In this document: positions 47,801 through 57,440 of the stretch, in pieces
Layout of the letters: each line of letters opens with the position of its first letter
How positions within the stretch are numbered: the first letter of the stretch is position 1
Assembly (NCBI RefSeq): GCF_050436995.1
Contig: NC_134763.1
Location: 7,869,001-7,933,000 of the forward strand
Reading direction: 5' to 3'
DNA: 64,000 nucleotides
DNA from: Anticarsia gemmatalis
Taxonomy: Eukaryota; Arthropoda; Insecta; Lepidoptera; Erebidae
Notes under the pieces: model-generated
Told to the model about the DNA's origin: nothing
Database searches by the model: none
What the model saw: only the letters and a program-made list of their open reading frames with translations
Program-made: the position numbers and the translations under genes

Positions 47801-50000
47801 TCGCCACCGACGTCGACAGCATGCCCCCCGGGAACGGCCGGGGGGAAGGCGACTCCGGGAATTTACTCTCCGGCGATTGTCCCACACCCTCTCCTCCTAG
47901 GATCCGACTGACCGTGCGCGGCGTGATTCTCGTGTCGGTCACCTTGTGCCGCTTCTTCTTGGGCGTGACCACCAGACTGAGCGCCTCGTTCTGCTCGGTG
48001 TTGGGCTCCCGGTCGAAGTGTCCGTTCATGGGCCCATACAGCGGTCCCATCGGCTTGGGCGGCGTCTGGAACATGCCTGTCGGAGGTCGCACGTGAGCGC
48101 CGTGGCCAGGCCCGCTCGCCTCGGCGTGCAGCGGGAACGCCGCACCGCCCGGCGCGCGGGGGCCGTTCATCTGAGGCATCAGCATCGGGTTATGTGTCAT
48201 AAACGACGGGACGCCGTTCGGCGCGCCCGGGTGATGGACGGGTGGGTTACCTGACATCTGCCCCGACGGCCTCTCCGGCTGCTTCGGGGTAGGCGACTTT
48301 CTCTCGGCTAGCATCCGCTGCGCTCTCATCAAGTCTTTGTTGAGCTGCTCGGCCGCCGCCGCTGCCATCTCCGACTGCTTGCCCATGATGCGACGTTGAT
48401 GCACGAAGCGCGTCACGATCGAGTCGATTAGGCTTGCAAGAGATGCCGTAATCTCACTCTTGAGCACCTCGGCCAGTCCTTCCAGGTCGGCGCCGGTGAC
48501 GGGCCCCACGGAGCCCGCATTGCTACGGAGAGCGTCAAGGCGCTCGGCCAACTCGGAGGATTGCGGAAGCTTAGGAGTTTGTCCCATTTGTCGTTGAGGC
48601 GAGTGTTGATTTGACTGTGGCCTCTGCTGTTGATTATTTTGTTGCTGCTGCTGTTGCTGCTGCTGCTGGTGCTGGTGCTCGGCAGCCTCTTTCATACGAG
48701 CTTCTTGCTCTAGGAACAACTTCTGGCTTACATTAAGGTACATGGCCGCGGCATTGTTGAGGTGCTGGTGCGGATGAGGCGGGTGTATGTGATCTGCGGG
48801 CGGGAGGTGCGGCAACATCGGCAGCGAGCCGTTGAACCCTGGCACGGGCAGGTGTGGGTGACCCACTGCGTGCGCGTGCATCTTGGCCGACATCATCTTG
48901 TTCATCACTTGCGTGAGCATGTTCGGCGCGACACTGTTCGGGATCGGGGGCGGCACTTCCTTGGCGGGAGATAGGGGCTCAGACTTTGGCACGGGGTCCT
49001 CGGTCTGTTCTACGTCACTAGAAGCACCATCGTTGTCGATCGTCTCCGATTCGTGGCCCATACGATTACACAGTTGCACGTATTTCTTATGCATTTCTGC
49101 GAGTTGCTCTTGCATAGTCCTAAGTTGTGACTTAAGCGCGTTTTTCTCCACTAGTTTTCGTTCGATAGGCGGTCGCTCACCGTCGTCGTCAGACTCGTCC
49201 GACACTGTGTGTGCACTGCTGCCGTGGCTGGTGCCGTAGCGCTCGGCGGCGCCGTCGTGTTGCTGCGGGTGGTACAGTTTCCGCTTCTTGCAGCCGTTCA
49301 CTTGCGGTTGCTGAGGCGCGGGGCTGGAACGCATAGTCGACACTATATTTTCAACACGGGCACGTTTCGCGTCTAGCGGTCGCGGGGAGGAACGTTGAGC
49401 GTCACTGTCACGGTCTTCAGGTTCAGACTTGGGAGCGAGCAGGGAGTCAGATCCGTTGGGTGGAGGCGCCGGGGGCGGAGAGGAGCGCGAGTCCCCGGCA
49501 CTGTCGAGCCCCAGCAGCGCGTCGTCCAGGTCGGGGCGCGAGTCGCGCGACACCGGCCGCTCTGGGGACATCTTCTCCTTGGGCTCGTCGTTGTTGTTGT
49601 TGGCGAGCACATTGTTATTGTCCGGTGAACACCGCAAGAGTTCCTTCTTGCGGCTCTGCAGGATGTCGCGCAGCACGCGGTGCGCGATGTCACCACCGGA
49701 TGCCTCATCTCCGGGGTCCTGCTCCTGCTTGGGCGTGCGCCCGAGTAGTTCGTTGATCATTTCGGCCGGCGGGTAGCCCGGTCCGAAGAGGCCGAAGTGT
49801 TGGCGGCCCTCGAAGATGGCGCCGTAAAGTCCGCCGCTCATGTGTGCGGCGCGCGCGGGCGCTGGTCCGTTCGTCGCGAGAGTCGAGTAAGAATTGCGCG
49901 GCTCGCCGGCGTCCACGCGCTGTCTGGCGCGTTTCTGTTTCCTAAGCAGTTTATCCGAGTAGGGCGCGTGTGAGTCGGCCTCCTCCTCCGATGACATCAT
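29702..50000 (-). CDS. pros: prospero homeodomain transcription factor, whole coding locus (4 exons)
   Basis: The spliced CDS is 50000-47490, 46743-46589, 30171-30027 and 29881-29702 (2511+155+145+180 = 2991 nt, 996 residues plus stop). All junctions were read from the sequence and keep phase: intron 1 phase 0 (AT-AC), intron 2 phase 2 (GT-AG, splits the Arg before EFYYIQMEK), intron 3 phase 0 (GT-AG). The C-terminal ~159 residues are the homeo-Prospero domain (LTPMHLRKAK, MFFWVRYPSSA, KNNTAQLVKWFSNFR, LYRVLNLHYNRNNHIEV, ending FKSPNFLEQLE), close to Drosophila Prospero and recognisable against PROX1. Known family role: a nuclear DNA-binding regulator that moves neural precursors from self-renewal to differentiation and is segregated asymmetrically in fly neuroblasts. 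The promoter and any noncoding first exon are not identified. Identification is firm; the exact start codon is less certain. Confidence 0.96.
29882..30026 (-). other. pros: prospero intron 3 (145 nt, GT-AG)
   Basis: A short U2-type intron running from gtaagcat at 30026 to gatattccag at 29882. It is phase 0, between HIE and VPPNF. Short introns of this size are common in insects. Confidence 0.95.
30027..30171 (-). CDS. pros: prospero coding exon 3 (homeodomain recognition helix and start of Prospero domain)
   Basis: The 145-nt exon encodes the end of Arg-889 through Glu-937: EFYYIQMEKYARQAISEGLK, TAEDLHVASDSELYRVL and NLHYNRNNHIE. It covers homeodomain helix 3, whose WFSNFREFYYIQMEK segment contacts DNA, and runs into the Prospero domain. 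Its acceptor is ctttacag before AGAATTC, and its donor is ATTGAG followed by gtaagc (30026-30021). It ends in phase 0. Confidence 0.97.
31565..31825 (-). mobile_element. dispersed retroelement tail (third copy) in prospero intron 2
   Basis: In reverse orientation it carries cgcgctaatctcaggaacta, tataggctatatatcaccac and gcaagcgaagttgcgcgggt, matching the copies at 6412 and 24030. It sits next to another dispersed fragment (31408-31510) that contains aggcagagaccaaagaacgc. Confidence 0.6.
32300..32430 (+). repeat. dispersed repeat, three copies around prospero intron 2
   Basis: Shares gacaactatttgaaaatcac, aaagcagcaatgtact and cacactagttgtcaa with a copy at 32935-33065 (+) and an inverted copy at about 40795-40930 (agtacattgctgctt-like, then ttaaatcgttgtcaac). 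Class unknown. Confidence 0.5.
32642..32859. mobile_element. mariner-like MITE in prospero intron 2
   Basis: A 218-bp element with ~55-bp inverted ends (ttgggtcggggaaatagtct and gactttttccccgacctaa) flanked by TA on both sides (32640-32641 and 32860-32861), the Tc1/mariner target duplication. There is no transposase frame, so it is non-autonomous. Confidence 0.65.
39285..39420 (+). mobile_element. dispersed repeat fragment in prospero intron 2
   Basis: Contains gtttgtaaggatcgtaccaa, ctctgcctacccctatggga and ggcgtgaagggtgaaattct. Related pieces lie at 31408-31510 (reverse) and 61415-61480 (forward). No coding capacity is seen. Confidence 0.45.
40250..42800. promoter_or_regulatory. GC-richer, repeat-poor islands in prospero intron 2, candidate enhancers
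   Basis: Several blocks stand out from the AT-rich intron: 40250-40350, 40550-40740 (agtaattaaaaagctaatg mirrored by ctaattactctctcattagc, giving four TAAT homeodomain-type cores in 90 bp), 41020-41110 (hairpin ggggctatgtgcataagccc), 41340-41560 and 42230-42660. No open frame there looks coding. An enhancer role is inference from composition, TAAT clusters and position in a neural regulator intron. Confidence 0.3.
41640..41683. repeat. GC-rich 11-bp tandem repeat in prospero intron 2
   Basis: Four units of gggcagggagc (the third has gggccgggagc). It lies inside the GC-rich intronic island. Confidence 0.85.
43686..43790. mobile_element. palindromic MITE, family A copy 5, in prospero intron 2
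   Basis: Contains tagccgtagtttatctattc and attagataaactacctctaa around aaacgctatt. Same palindromic plan as the copies upstream, but in a transcribed intron where it could form an RNA hairpin. Confidence 0.7.
46589..46743 (-). CDS. pros: prospero coding exon 2 (N-terminal half of homeodomain)
   Basis: The 155-nt exon encodes residues 838-888 plus two bases of the Arg-889 codon: SSTLTPMHLRKAKLMFF, WVRYPSSAVLKMYFPDIKF and NKNNTAQLVKWFSNFR. These are homeodomain helices 1 and 2, diagnostic of the Prospero family. Its 3' end is a canonical donor (AATTTCCG followed by gtaagtga). Its 5' end uses the AC terminus of the U12-type intron. A different reading frame across this segment is open for 139 codons, but that is a shadow frame. 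Confidence 0.96.
46744..47489 (-). promoter_or_regulatory. pros: prospero intron 1: U12-type (minor spliceosome) AT-AC intron
   Basis: Read on the minus strand, the 746-nt intron starts ATATCCTTT (47489-47481), matching the U12 AT-AC 5' splice site consensus. It ends CCATTGCAC at 46744. The motif CGCCTTAAC (about 46754-46762) matches the U12 branch-point consensus TTCCTTAAC closely and places the branch adenosine about 11 nt from the AC, in the normal U12 window. There is no AG between the branch motif and the joined exon, so a U2-type acceptor cannot be used here. Joining CCTACT to TCCTCGACA gives QPT-SSTLTPMHLRK in frame. Drosophila prospero has a U12-type intron at the corresponding place, containing a nested U2 intron (twintron); that is established knowledge. 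Confidence 0.93.
47490..50000 (-). CDS. pros: prospero coding exon 1 (residues 1-837)
   Basis: This large exon encodes the long, mostly disordered N-terminal part. The start was chosen at the tandem ATGATG (50000 and 49997), giving MMSSEEEADSHAPYSDKLLR; the second ATG has the better context (A at -3). The open frame runs upstream to an ATG at 50174, but a good acceptor (cttgttcgcag, exon from 50076) lies between them. Visible in order: a basic conserved block RKQKRARQRVDAGEPRNSY (about 20-38); SGGLYGAIFEGRQHFGLFGP; acidic and Ser-rich linkers; a charged helical stretch near ELVEKNALKSQLRTMQEQLAEMHK-type sequence (about 270-310); His/Pro-rich tracts; a glutamine run (about 443-458); the conserved helix LKSEITASLASLIDSIVTRF (about 512-533); and a Lys-rich block TPKKKRHKVTDTRITP (about 677-693), a likely nuclear localisation region. 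The exon ends GGAGTTCAGCCTACT, directly before ATATCCTTT. It is much more GC-rich than its surroundings. Confidence 0.95.
48625..48672 (-). repeat. pros: CAG/CAA tract encoding prospero polyglutamine
   Basis: About 14 Gln codons, mostly CAG with some CAA, flanked by His/Asn, in coding exon 1. The mix of codons lowers slippage. Polyglutamine tracts are usual in insect Prospero, and their length varies. Confidence 0.85.
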
Positions 50001-50076
50001 AGGCGAGACGCGCCGGGATTGGCCGGGCGGGCGGCGGGTAGGGCCCCACCGCGCTACTCGCGCCGCATCGCCCGCT
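50001..50076 (-). promoter_or_regulatory. pros: prospero 5' UTR segment with acceptor and 4-codon upstream ORF
   Basis: A pyrimidine-rich acceptor (tcccctccttgttcgcag) ends at 50077, so transcribed 5' UTR probably starts at 50076 after an upstream intron. Within it lies a very short upstream ORF at 50068-50054 (ATG CGG CGC GAG TAG, MRRE) in a different frame from the main ORF. It could dampen translation. The acceptor is judged by eye; a start at 50174 without this intron cannot be excluded. Confidence 0.5.
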
Positions 50077-52266
50077 CTGCGAACAAGGAGGGGAGCGTCA
50101 CGGAGAGCACACCTGCCCGTGCGCTGTGGCGCGGGCGCGTGCGCTCCTTGCCGTGCACTTACGAGCCGATGCATCCAACTCTACTATAACACAACACAAT
50201 AAATGCTATTACTAACAATATGACTAGCAACTTTCTGGAATTCTTGTAATTTTTAAAACTTACTTCTAAATATTAATAAATATGTAGAACACAACAACGT
50301 AAAACCGACAGACTTAAGCCTCGTGTAGTATTAGAATATCTAGATCGTTATCGTGAAATCGATCGCCTATTATTCGTCCACCAGACATCGATACGTACAC
50401 TAAAAAAGTTTCAGCGCTATCATACGAATATCTGGATAATTTCTCGTAATGACCGGTCGTAAAACAAAACCACATATTGTTAGAAGTATAAGGAAAGTAC
50501 GATCGTAGATAAAAGGCACGTGAGTGTACAAGCTGGACATAATAGGTGTAATTTATAGTGATCCAAAACAAACCTAGGTAACATGAATATTAATTGTCTG
50601 GGCATTTTGGAGGATCATTTATTCAGTTGATCATTACAGAAATATGGTTTTGTTGTAGGAAACAAAGAGGTGTGCGTACAATAGACAGATAGAATAGTGT
50701 ACAGCTATTTACCGTCTGTCGGATAGATAGTTATGTACCGTATCGTGTTGTCAAACGTTGGGTACATGACGCCATTAATTTCTTTTGGAGCGTGACTCCT
50801 CGTTCCGAGTACAATGAAGCTAAAAATGTCAGAAATTATTCTGTGAGACTGTGCCTACGTGTCCATTGTAACAACGACACGAGAATTATGCTTTTAGTAG
50901 GATAACTTCAACTTCGACTGAGGGAGTAAGACGATCTTATAAGATTTTTTGTAAGATGTTTGACACTCTATTTTGAAAATTCTACTTCAAAATAAAAATT
51001 TTCAACTAGAAATATTTTCTTGTCTTACAAAGATCTTTGTGCCTTTCCTACAGATACTTACTTTTTCTCATTTCGACTACAAATAACGATAAAATTTCAC
51101 GGACTCTACATTTTAAGGAAAGCTCGATATTCTTTTCTTAAGCAGGTTTCTTAAGACATTTTCAATCTTAATTTTTTCTTCATATTGCAAATACGCGACA
51201 AATTCACAAATGACTAAAAACCTCAACTCTCCTTCCAAAGTAAAGCAAAATCCTTAAGAACTCGTACATGATGGGGTAATTGTAAATAAAAGAGTACGTG
51301 AGGTCCACTGAGGCAGGTCGAGTTTGTACATCCGGCGGCAATTTGCCGTCACAATGAGATGATATCAATGGCGGATGACTTCCGATGCCGTGTCCACTTG
51401 CACAGCCGTCACGGCTCACGGCCTGCTTGTGCTACTGACTGTAAACGCCGTGAGGATATCACTAATGTTACTGATTTTAAAATTTAGTTTTAGTATAAAA
51501 TGCTAAAGAACTCTATGGACGATTAAATGAAATTTACTAGTCGATATTATTATTATGGATATGAAAGAAATTTGCCGTTTTAGCGATGATCTGTATATCA
51601 GGATATTTCAGTGGGTGGTAGATTATATTTCAGGGAAGTCAATATTTTTTTCAAAATTAAATGTTAACTAAAAATATTGTTGTTAATATGTTTGCTTGTT
51701 AATAATAACTTGAATATTTCCAAAGCTTCGAGATTATATATTTTCCACAAATAAACACGGATATTAAATGTTTTTTTCCGGATTTAACATATATTTATTT
51801 TTGTAAGTACATATAGGGAATGTGTTGCAGGAAAAATATTTAATGGTACTTATCGATATAAAGATTAGAACTGCGATAAACCGTTTAACCTATTATAATG
51901 TTGTTTGTAAGGAAAAAAATCAGTTATGTAATTCAGATAAATAATAATATAATGTTTAATATTATCAAAATTCATGGGAACTTAGGCAATTAGTTCATGC
52001 ATTTAAAATTTTACGTTATTTTTTTAATAAATATGTACAAATCTAAATTCAAGATAAAAAGTTTCAAATCAAATCCATTTATAACCAAGGTATAACCTAT
52101 GTCAAAACATTAACATAAAGTAAAATTTAGACTTCCCTTATAATAAGTAAAATATAAATCATATACAGAGCGAGTATCAAGAAGAAAGTTAACAACCCTC
52201 CTTGGTGTTGCAGTCGGGTAAAAATAAAACCTTCCTTCACGTTATTTTTTCCAGTAACATAAAAAA

Positions 52267-52500
52267 AGAGCAGTGATAGCCGAGTGGTTAAAGTTGACAC
52301 CTCCCACGCAAGTGGTCGCAGGTTCGAACCCGAGGAAACACAGCATTGACTTTTCTAAGTTATGTATGTATTAGAAATAATTATCACATGCTCCAACGGT
52401 GAAGGAACACATCGTGAGGAAACCTTGCATGCCTAAAATTTGTTTAAACATTTATTGAGGGCATGCAAAGTCCCCAACCCGCACTTGATGGGTTAAATTT
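52267..52500 (+). mobile_element. lepidopteran tRNA-derived SINE
   Basis: A box tagccgagtggttaaag and B box aggttcgaacccg are followed by a body containing cggtgaaggaacacatcgtg and aggaaaccttgcatgcc, and end near cttgatgggttaaat. The body is characteristic of a SINE family widespread in moths. It is inserted upstream of prospero. Confidence 0.75.
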
Positions 52501-55500
52501 ATTTATTTATAGTAACATATCCAAAAGTCCATATTCCAGTATTATCTGTAACTTATTTACCTACATCTCAGAGTGGTACAGAGTTAGTTTCATGTGTTTT
52601 TTCTATACCGAGCCATTCCAATTAGACTATGTAGAGCATGTATTGTGTCCGACATAATGAAACAAAGTACTTTACTGTTCAATACGCGACCATTTTGTTT
52701 TTTTACTTTTTGAGGAAATTGTTGCGTTTTTTTAGATTGTTTTTTTACTGTTTTGCTATCAAGATTAGTGTAGAACTAAGCGTTTGTTAAATTGGTATAG
52801 AAATATAGATATATGTATCTTTAAATACAGAGTAATATAAAGAATATATTATTGCGTAGGATCAAAATTTTGCGACAAAGTTGTCTATTTTTATATCTTA
52901 ATCTTCAAAATATGAGTTAAGTTAACAAGCCAGGTTAAGTGTCAAATTGTTTCGTAGCTTTTCTTGTAAGACACTATCTTGGAGAAAATATTCTTAGTAG
53001 AACGACACAAGTATTTTATTAGCTATTTTCTAATTAAAATAACATCTAACTTAATCGCTATATATCTAGAACATTACATGTATATCTACATTGTCTATAT
53101 ACGAGGTAGTACATGCGCTTACGCATATAATGACAAACTCTTTGGTCATTGTTGTGTACATAATTTGTGCTCATTTTACAACAATTTACATACAAGAGAT
53201 TGCGAGATGTATTCGTAAAACCAACCAAGTGCTCTCTACAAACACCAAGAGCATTTTAAACCTTATTTTCATGCAACTAAGAGTGGTTTTCGCATGTGTT
53301 TTCAGTGTTGCAAGGTGTATGTGAGTTGTTGAACCATCTCGAAATCGTTCCGGCATTTCCTGCTCTTTATATAATTGTTTTATTTTGTGTAGGTCGATAT
53401 ACTTTTGTGGGAAGATAAAAATGACTAGGTTTTGTTGCGAAATTTGAATATACATGTAATTTTATCACAATGGCCAGTTCATATACTACGGTTGAAGGAG
53501 TTTCGGAATGTTTTGAGGTAAATGTAGAGATGAATTATGGAGCAATTTTAAATTTGTGGTGTTTCTGTGCTAGTTCTTTGGAACCTGATGAAACTGGATT
53601 GTATATTTAATAAACTAGGGCTTATTTAATTGTCTATGTGTTAATTAGTCATAAGATGTTCAACGCTTTGACTGAAGATCATGTATTTTTAGTATTTTTT
53701 TCCTGGTTAGTCATTTTTGCTAGGTTAGTTTAAAAGAGCGCGTTAGGAGAATAATGCATGTCTTTCTCTCTTTTTGAAATGTAAGATTTGCTATTATCAA
53801 AATGATTTCTTGTTCACTTTTCAGTAAAAATCTTCGATATTCAACCATTATTAAATCAAATTTAACATCATAATAGAGGTATGTTCACCGGAGTGCCCCA
53901 TATTTGAGCGATGCGATGCTTGTACAAAACAATTTCAGTAATTATGGCCATGAATAAGCAATGTGATGTCAAATTGCGATCGGTAAGGGCCCTTTATACA
54001 TCGCGATTTGATATGTGTACGATACATTTAATATTAAGTTATTTTATGGAAATATCTCGACCACAAAATGGAGAATTTATTGTTTTCTTAGAAAGGTGCT
54101 TACTTAGATTTATCTAATGGTTCGAAGGTCTGGTTGCAGAAAATGCATAAAAATACCATATCTTGTAATATTTTTGGCGTTGGTTGTTGTTTAAACTGTT
54201 TTCAATATTTTTTTTTTCAGTTTTATATATTTCAGATATGTAAGTTAGCAGTAAGTAGTAGTAGTAGTGAATAAAATATTGAAAATTAAAAAAAACTATC
54301 ATTAACGAAAACTTTTTAATGAAAATTGCAGTCAATATATACACGCTAGACTAAATACATTCTACGTTTTTATCAATATTTCAGTCCATATTTAAGACGT
54401 TAGCCTACGCCAAAAGCCTCCATAAACGTAACAGACAGACAGACAGACAAACAGAACATAAACATAACGTCTTACATAATCTTGGCATGTCCTCACCGTA
54501 CCGTGTACAGTGCAGGCAGTGGGACCTGTTGAGCTTCAGTCAGAGGGGCGAGATAGTGATGTAGTGTTATGTGACCACCATATCGATATCACCAAGTCAC
54601 ATTGGAATTTACCTACATTTGCCAAGCATGTATAATTATGGTAAGAGGATATTAATGCTTGATTTAGCTCGACTTAGTAAAAAAAATCATGGGGTACAAA
54701 TATTCTATGCGTGTCATGTGTGAATCCCGGAGTGATATTTTAGAGAGGATTGATTTTTTTTTTCAGTCCGGTAGTGTTTGCTCCTTATAGCAAATAAGTT
54801 ATACCTATTATTATTTTGCTAAGGATATTAGCCTTTAAAAGCGATTCTTTCCTGAAGATAAAAAAATAACTTTAATAAAAGAAATTTTCACTATGAAATT
54901 TTACCGCGATTGAAACCTTTTGTATATGTGAGTGTTTTTCGACCGTTATAATATACCTTTGCAAATTATCAAAACAAAAAAAACAACTCAATCGAGATCA
55001 TACCCGCTACCAAGCCTTCATCTTTATGAATCCCAACGCCAGTGACATCACTCACAACACCTCATTAAAACAAAAACTATCGATACAAAATTATCGATAT
55101 AACCACAACACTAATGTTTCAACCCGGCCGTGCTTAATTTGGCGTGACCCGGCGACGTCTAATTTTTACGGAAACGTTTCTTTACCCTCCCACACTCGGG
55201 ACGAGAACTGAAAACTACCGGTTCTGAATACTTCACTCTACTTACTGAACATACAAGTATAATAAAGTAGTTCTGGCTTTTTGTTTGAAAAACTATGTGT
55301 TTTTCTTTGAGAAATATTTTTTTTTCATTGATTTGTGGGAAAAATGTTAGAAATCTGAAGAAATTATTTTGTCCAAGTAATTAGATTTTATATGTTTTGA
55401 ATAAAATATTTAAATAACGACACAATAATATTATGAACAATGAATATAATAAATAATTTTAATTTATGTGGTCATCTACTATTAGCATATAAACAAAAAC

Positions 55501-55892
55501 AATAATTTTGATTTATTATACCTAATACAATTTAGCAATTATTAAGTCTAATTAATGAAAAGCATTATTAAGTAATAAGTATTATCAAGAAATCATAACT
55601 TATTCTAAGAAACAAACTAATCAATAAATTTACAATAAATTTTTAATTAACACATTTTATCGCCTCTAGCTGAAACTTCAAAGAATTTCTTATCAAAGAA
55701 GTTTTTATTTTGTAGTTAACTAACTAACACGCGCGGCTTTACTCACATATAATTTCGAAAAAAAATGCATTATCGAAAAAAGTTGCATAACTTGTAAGTA
55801 CTATGATTCTTAAACTGTCTCAATGCAAAATTTTATGAACATTGTTTCAGTAGTTTAGTTGTGAGAGTGTAACAAACATAATACTATACTCG

Positions 55893-56010
55893 CGTCTTTA
55901 CAAACGTGCGAAGTACGTCATGTCATTTTATTCAACTCTCACTCGATCTATCAGATTGTCACTTTTCTAGAATTATTTCAATGATGACGTAGTTCGTACG
56001 TTTATAAAGA
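55893..56010. mobile_element. short inverted-repeat element
   Basis: Arms ctttacaaacgtgcgaagta plus cgtcat at the left and atgacgtagttcgtacgt plus ttataaag at the right are inverse with mismatches. The spacer is about 60 bp. Confidence 0.5.
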
Positions 56011-56654
56011 CTAGTACATAGTCTTTATAAACGAATGTAATAAATATTAGTATGAACTAGGTGAGATTTATGACGTTTATACTGATTACTCCGTAACCGT
56101 TAGTCGTAGCGTGATGTTACATACCCTAAAGCCTTCTTCGCAAAAACAGCTATCATATACAATAAGAATTTTCTGAACCAACTCAGCAGTTTCAGAGATA
56201 ATCGCGTTCAAACAAACAAATTTTTTTCCGCATCATTATTAATAGATTAGTATAAACGTCAATGACCTAATAAAGTATTTGAATAGGTTTCCGATAAGAT
56301 CGAGCCATATGGTCGAGTCGCTCGAGTATGGTGTAGAGCTATGTGTGGGAACAAAACTACCCCTTGCAATTGTCTTCTAACTACGTGACTTATGGCAGTT
56401 GACCATATGCCACGGTCACGCATGGGGAAATATTAAGGAAAGGAGAAATAATAATTTGTAATGACCGTTTTAAGTAAAATTAATGTTGAATTCAAACGGT
56501 CGTCTTGTTATTACTTAGAAAAAACAATTTCGAGAAAATTCGGTTGGGAAGTAATTTGTAGTAACAAACATAGTAATATTGTGTTTATAAAGTGTCTTTT
56601 TGAGGTAAACTTTAATATTTATTACGAATAAAAGCAGTTTAGGTATATTTTGCC

Positions 56655-56802
56655 TAGGTCCCTCGATACTCGGTAGCCCAAGATATCAAGATATATTTGA
56701 TCAGCGCCTCTCACGGGCGCAGTAAGCCGTAGGAACTAATTTTGCAGTACATTTTAAATGTCAAACGACACTCGATAGTAGGTACCAACTGTAGAGAATC
56801 GT
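56655..56802. mobile_element. MITE family B copy upstream of prospero
   Basis: Carries ccctcgatactcggtagc, gatcagcgcctctcacgggc, ttgcagtacattttaaatgt and ends ctgtagagaatcg. Confidence 0.55.
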
Positions 56803-56951
56803 AATATTTTTCCATTTAAACTACCGATGACAAAGTAAACCCAACTTATCCTTCTAAATACATATATTATTTAATATCTTTGAACAGCGCATTCATTATT
56901 CCATTATTCTCCTTATTAGGTAACAAATTTTAAATTCGTCAAATAATGTTA

Positions 56952-57440
56952 TATATGTTACTGTAAAAGCCCGAACTGTGGTAAATCCTAAGATTTTCCG
57001 GTATAACCTAAGATTTACCAACTCTCATTGGTAAAAGTCCGAACAAGCCAGAGTTTAAAAACTATGTTACGATATATAAAGAAATCCTTCTTCATAACTA
57101 TGTTTATAACTATTTCACGGTGTAATTATATACTGTGACATAGTTATAAAGAAGGAGTTTTGGGCATAGCGACATGGGTAGGTTAGGTTAGAAGGCTAAG
57201 GTGGGAGCGAGCGAAGCGAAGCTCCCACCTTAGCCTTCGTGGTTATTTTTTTTTACCACCCAGAAGGAGGAGCCCCGCGAAGCGGGGCTCCGGCGACATC
57301 TCGACATCATCAAGTGAATATAGGTAAAAGTTCGAAATAAAAGAATTGTTCGGACTTTTACCATTGCGAGTTGGTAAATCTTAGGTTATACCGGAAAATC
57401 TTAGGATTTACCACCGTTCGGGCTTTTACAGTAACATATA
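56952..57440. mobile_element. structured transposon-like element with nested GC-rich hairpins
   Basis: A 489-bp unit with ~95-bp inverted ends: outer tatatgttactgtaaaagcc and ggcttttacagtaacatata, inner taaaagtccgaacaa and ttgttcggacttttac. Inside are three further hairpins: tccttcttcataactatg against catagttataaagaaggag, gaaggctaaggtgggagc against its perfect inverse (57191-57208 and 57221-57238), and ggagccccgc against gcggggctcc (57269-57278 and 57282-57291). No frame encodes a transposase. Confidence 0.65.

Noticed and set aside
47538..49776. Several plus-strand open frames of 60-118 codons
   Set aside because: They are antisense shadows of GC-rich prospero exon 1, with Arg/Ala/Gly-biased, low-complexity products.
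50001..50174. N-terminal extension of the prospero frame to an ATG at 50174
   Set aside because: The extension is Arg/Ala/Pro-rich GC-driven sequence, a good splice acceptor lies inside it, and MMSSEEE is the more plausible N-terminus.
52267..52340. Possible tRNA gene
   Set aside because: A and B boxes are present, but there is no matching acceptor stem and the downstream body is that of a SINE.
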